Shown piece after piece: positions 62,239-64,000 of a stretch of DNA of 64,000 bases. How positions within the stretch are numbered: position 1 is the first letter of the stretch; each line of letters starts with the position of its first letter. The stretch is from Taklimakanibacter deserti (lineage in GTDB: Bacteria; Pseudomonadota; Alphaproteobacteria; Rhizobiales; Aestuariivirgaceae), in NCBI GenBank assembly GCA_003574785.1, contig QORU01000006.1, positions 248,001 to 312,000 on the forward strand. Direction: 5' to 3'. A program made the translations under genes and the position numbers. The notes below the pieces were generated by a model. It saw only the letters and a program-made list of their open reading frames with translations. It was not told the DNA's origin and did not search any database.

Positions 62239-63378
62239 GTGCCGGCAAAGAATGCGACATGGCGCATCGGTATCCTGTTTTCGCGCAGCGGTGTCGCCTC
62301 GGTGACGGGGACCGAGCATTTCTTCGGTACAGCACTCGCCATCGAGGAGATCAATGCCAAGGGCGGCGTGCTCGGGCGCCAGATCGAGCCCGTCGCCTAT
62401 GATCCGGCCGGCGAGCCCGAGCTCTACAGCTCCTATGCCCGCAAGCTTTTGCGCGAGGACGAGATCAATGTCATCTTCGGCTGCTCCATGTCCGGCAGCC
62501 GCAAGGCGGTGCTGCCCTATATCGAGCGCTATAACGGCCTTCTCTGGTATCCCTCGATCTATGAGGGCTTCGAATTCTCCGAGAACGTTCTCTATACCGG
62601 CTCCACCCTCAACCAGAACACCTTCGCCCTCGCCGACTTCATCCTCCAGCGCTATGGACCGCGCATCTTCTTCGCCGGCTCCGACTACATCTATCCGCGC
62701 GAATCCAACCGGGTGATGCGCGATCTCCTCGAATGCAAGGGCGGCGAGATCGTCGGCGAGCACTATGTGCCGCTCAATGCCGATGACGCGGCCTTGCGCA
62801 AATTGATGAAGGAGATCGAGAAGGCCGAGGCCGATACGGTCTTCTCCACCCTGATCGGCCGTGGCGCCCGCAAGCTCTACGGCATGTATGCCGATGCCAA
62901 GATCGACCGCGGCAAACGCCCGATCGCGAGCCTCACTCTGGCCGAGGGCGAGATCAGGGTCATCGGTCCCGACAGATGCACCGGCCATGTGCTCGCCGCC
63001 CCCTATCTGGCGGCGGTCGAGAATGACGAGAACCAGCGTTTCGTCCGCGCCCTCAAGAAAAGATTTGGCGATGAGGCCATGGCGACCATGTGGTCGCAGA
63101 CCGCCTATTCGCAGATCCATCTCTTCGCCCGCGCCCTCGAGCAGACCGAGACGCTCGATACTCACAGGCTCGGCCAGGCGGCGCTCGCCGTCGACTATCC
63201 CTCGCCCGAGGGCCGCATGAGCTTCGATCCCGAGAACCGCCATGTCTGGTCGACGCCGCGCATCGGCGTCGCCAAGGCGGACGGCCAGTTCGAGATCGCC
63301 TGGCAGTCGAAAGTGCAGATCCGTCCCGATCCTTATCTGGCCTCCATCCGGCTCGAAGAGCCGTGGCTGCAGAATTGA
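62239..63378 (+). CDS. amiC: AmiC-type amide/urea-sensing negative regulator
   Basis: A 379-residue periplasmic-binding-protein fold without a signal peptide, hence cytoplasmic. It follows the Pseudomonas AmiC pattern closely: WRIGILFSRSGV, FGCSMSGSRKAVLPYIERYN, LLWYPSIYEGFEFS, the nearly invariant GSDYIYPRESNRVMR, FSTLIGRGARKLY and a late VQIRPDPYLASI. AmiC binds small amides and, when unliganded, holds the antiterminator AmiR inactive. The GTG at 62239 has GGAGGG nine bases upstream; a GTG at 62209 would add ten residues. It is followed after 10 bp by amiR. Confidence 0.9.
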   Translation: MPAKNATWRIGILFSRSGVASVTGTEHFFGTALAIEEINAKGGVLGRQIEPVAYDPAGEPELYSSYARKLLREDEINVIFGCSMSGSRKAVLPYIERYNGLLWYPSIYEGFEFSENVLYTGSTLNQNTFALADFILQRYGPRIFFAGSDYIYPRESNRVMRDLLECKGGEIVGEHYVPLNADDAALRKLMKEIEKAEADTVFSTLIGRGARKLYGMYADAKIDRGKRPIASLTLAEGEIRVIGPDRCTGHVLAAPYLAAVENDENQRFVRALKKRFGDEAMATMWSQTAYSQIHLFARALEQTETLDTHRLGQAALAVDYPSPEGRMSFDPENRHVWSTPRIGVAKADGQFEIAWQSKVQIRPDPYLASIRLEEPWLQN

Positions 63379-63388
63379 GGGCGCCGCC

Positions 63389-64000
63389 GTGACGACGCTC
63401 AAATTCATCCTCGATGACCTGCAGCAGGCCAAGGTGCTGGTCATCCATCCGCGCGACGAGGATGGCGCTGCCCTCGTCGATCACCTGAAGCGGCTCGGCT
63501 GCGATGTGAAGGCGGTGTGGCCCATGCCGGCGTCCATCCCCTCCGATGTCGATGCCGTCTTCGTCCAGGTGGGCGAATCCTCCGCCGAGGCGCTGGCGCC
63601 TTTGGTCGAGAATGTCGCGGCGGCGATCATCGCCATCGTGACTTATGAAAGCCCGACCTCGCTCAAGGCGATCGCCGATCTCAACGCCCATGGCGTGATC
63701 ACCAAGCCTTTGCGGCAGCTCGGCGTCCTTACGCAGTTCGCCCTCGCCCGCTATCGCTACAGCTACGAGATGCGGCTCGCCAACAAGGTGCGCAAGCTCG
63801 AGGACACGCTGAAAGGCCGGCGCACCATCGAGAAGGCGGTCAGGATCCTGACCGAGCTGAACGGGCTCGAGGAAGAGGTCGCCTATCGCCAGATCCGCGA
63901 CCAGGCGACGGCGAAGCGCATCGCCATCGTCTCGGTCGCCGAAAGCATCATCGCCGCCAATGACGCGATGCGCGCCTTCGGCATGAAGATCTCGAAGCCC
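63389..64000 (+). CDS. amiR: AmiR-type ANTAR antiterminator (3' end beyond window)
   Basis: The first 204 codons of an RNA-binding antiterminator; the frame is open to the window edge, so it is nearly complete (family length is about 200). It has a receiver-like N-terminal domain without the phosphorylation pattern (KVLVIHPRDEDGAALVDHLK ... ITKPLRQLGVLTQFALARYR), then a coiled coil (NKVRKLEDTLKGRRTIEKAV) and the ANTAR helices (ELNGLEEEVAYRQIRDQATA). The GTG start has GAGGG seven bases upstream. Targets should be operons to the right whose leaders carry the paired ANTAR hairpins. Confidence 0.9.
   Translation, partial: MTTLKFILDDLQQAKVLVIHPRDEDGAALVDHLKRLGCDVKAVWPMPASIPSDVDAVFVQVGESSAEALAPLVENVAAAIIAIVTYESPTSLKAIADLNAHGVITKPLRQLGVLTQFALARYRYSYEMRLANKVRKLEDTLKGRRTIEKAVRILTELNGLEEEVAYRQIRDQATAKRIAIVSVAESIIAANDAMRAFGMKISKP

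Overview
The window is G+C-rich DNA dense with genes. It suggests an alphaproteobacterium, most likely of the Hyphomicrobiales (Rhizobiales) type. The grounds are tightly packed catabolic operons with ATGA-type stop/start overlaps, many ABC importers each paired with a LysR, GntR, IclR or LuxR regulator, and short REP-like palindromes of the kind common in that group. I saw no tRNA, rRNA, CRISPR array, complete insertion sequence or prophage. No gene-free stretch exceeds 300 bases except the one occupied by a decayed gene at about 19.2-20.4 kb.

Layout. (1) 1-7267, minus strand: two very large proteins of unknown function, the second cut by the window edge. (2) 7500-19328: an IclR regulator and two adjacent plus-strand transcription units (aldose 1-epimerase, FAD oxidoreductase, SDR, RraA-like protein, SDR, GMC oxidoreductase; then a four-gene sugar-type ABC importer). 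Both promoters carry tandem AT-rich direct repeats with the same 24-bp spacing. (3) about 19215-20385: a decayed PHP-domain/AAA-type (TrlF-like) gene of lower G+C, abutting or overwriting the 3' end of the importer ATPase gene. (4) 20574-24111: a LuxR regulator, a variant ureohydrolase and an APC permease. (5) 24117-29298: an MBL hydrolase, two SDRs, an acetoacetate-decarboxylase-like protein, a GntR regulator and an enolase-superfamily enzyme, bracketed by two copies of a TTGGTCAGGCCAA-type operator. (6) 29511-32059: a GntR regulator with a leaderless-looking, operator-covered promoter, followed by a binding protein and one permease but no ATPase.

(7) 32074-41537, minus strand: a LysR regulator, a complete oligopeptide/dipeptide ABC importer, an M19 dipeptidase homologue and an S15/CocE hydrolase, which reads as a peptide-uptake-and-cleavage operon. 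(8) 41694-49407: a class III aminotransferase, a Pot-type ABC importer, a GntR regulator, an aldo/keto reductase and a 3-hydroxyisobutyrate-dehydrogenase-like enzyme, led by a 30-bp perfect palindrome over the promoter. (9) 49412-55193: a DUF1989 protein and a canonical ureohydrolase in one direction, a polar-amino-acid ABC importer in the other, and between them a LysR gene with matching ATC-N9-GAT boxes on both sides, one inside its own 3' coding end. (10) 55202-62126: assorted single genes (DUF1203, a small beta-rich protein, aldo/keto reductase, MFS exporter with divergent LysR, GST, tandem DUF606 protein, Asp-nucleophile hydrolase). (11) 62239-64000: amiC and the start of amiR, a ligand-sensing antitermination pair whose targets lie beyond the right edge.

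Taken together this is a scavenger's chromosome segment: five ABC uptake systems for sugars or polyols, amino acids, peptides and polyamine-like amines, each wired to local catabolic enzymes and a local regulator. The regulatory DNA is unusually legible. The least explained genes are the giant pair at the left edge.
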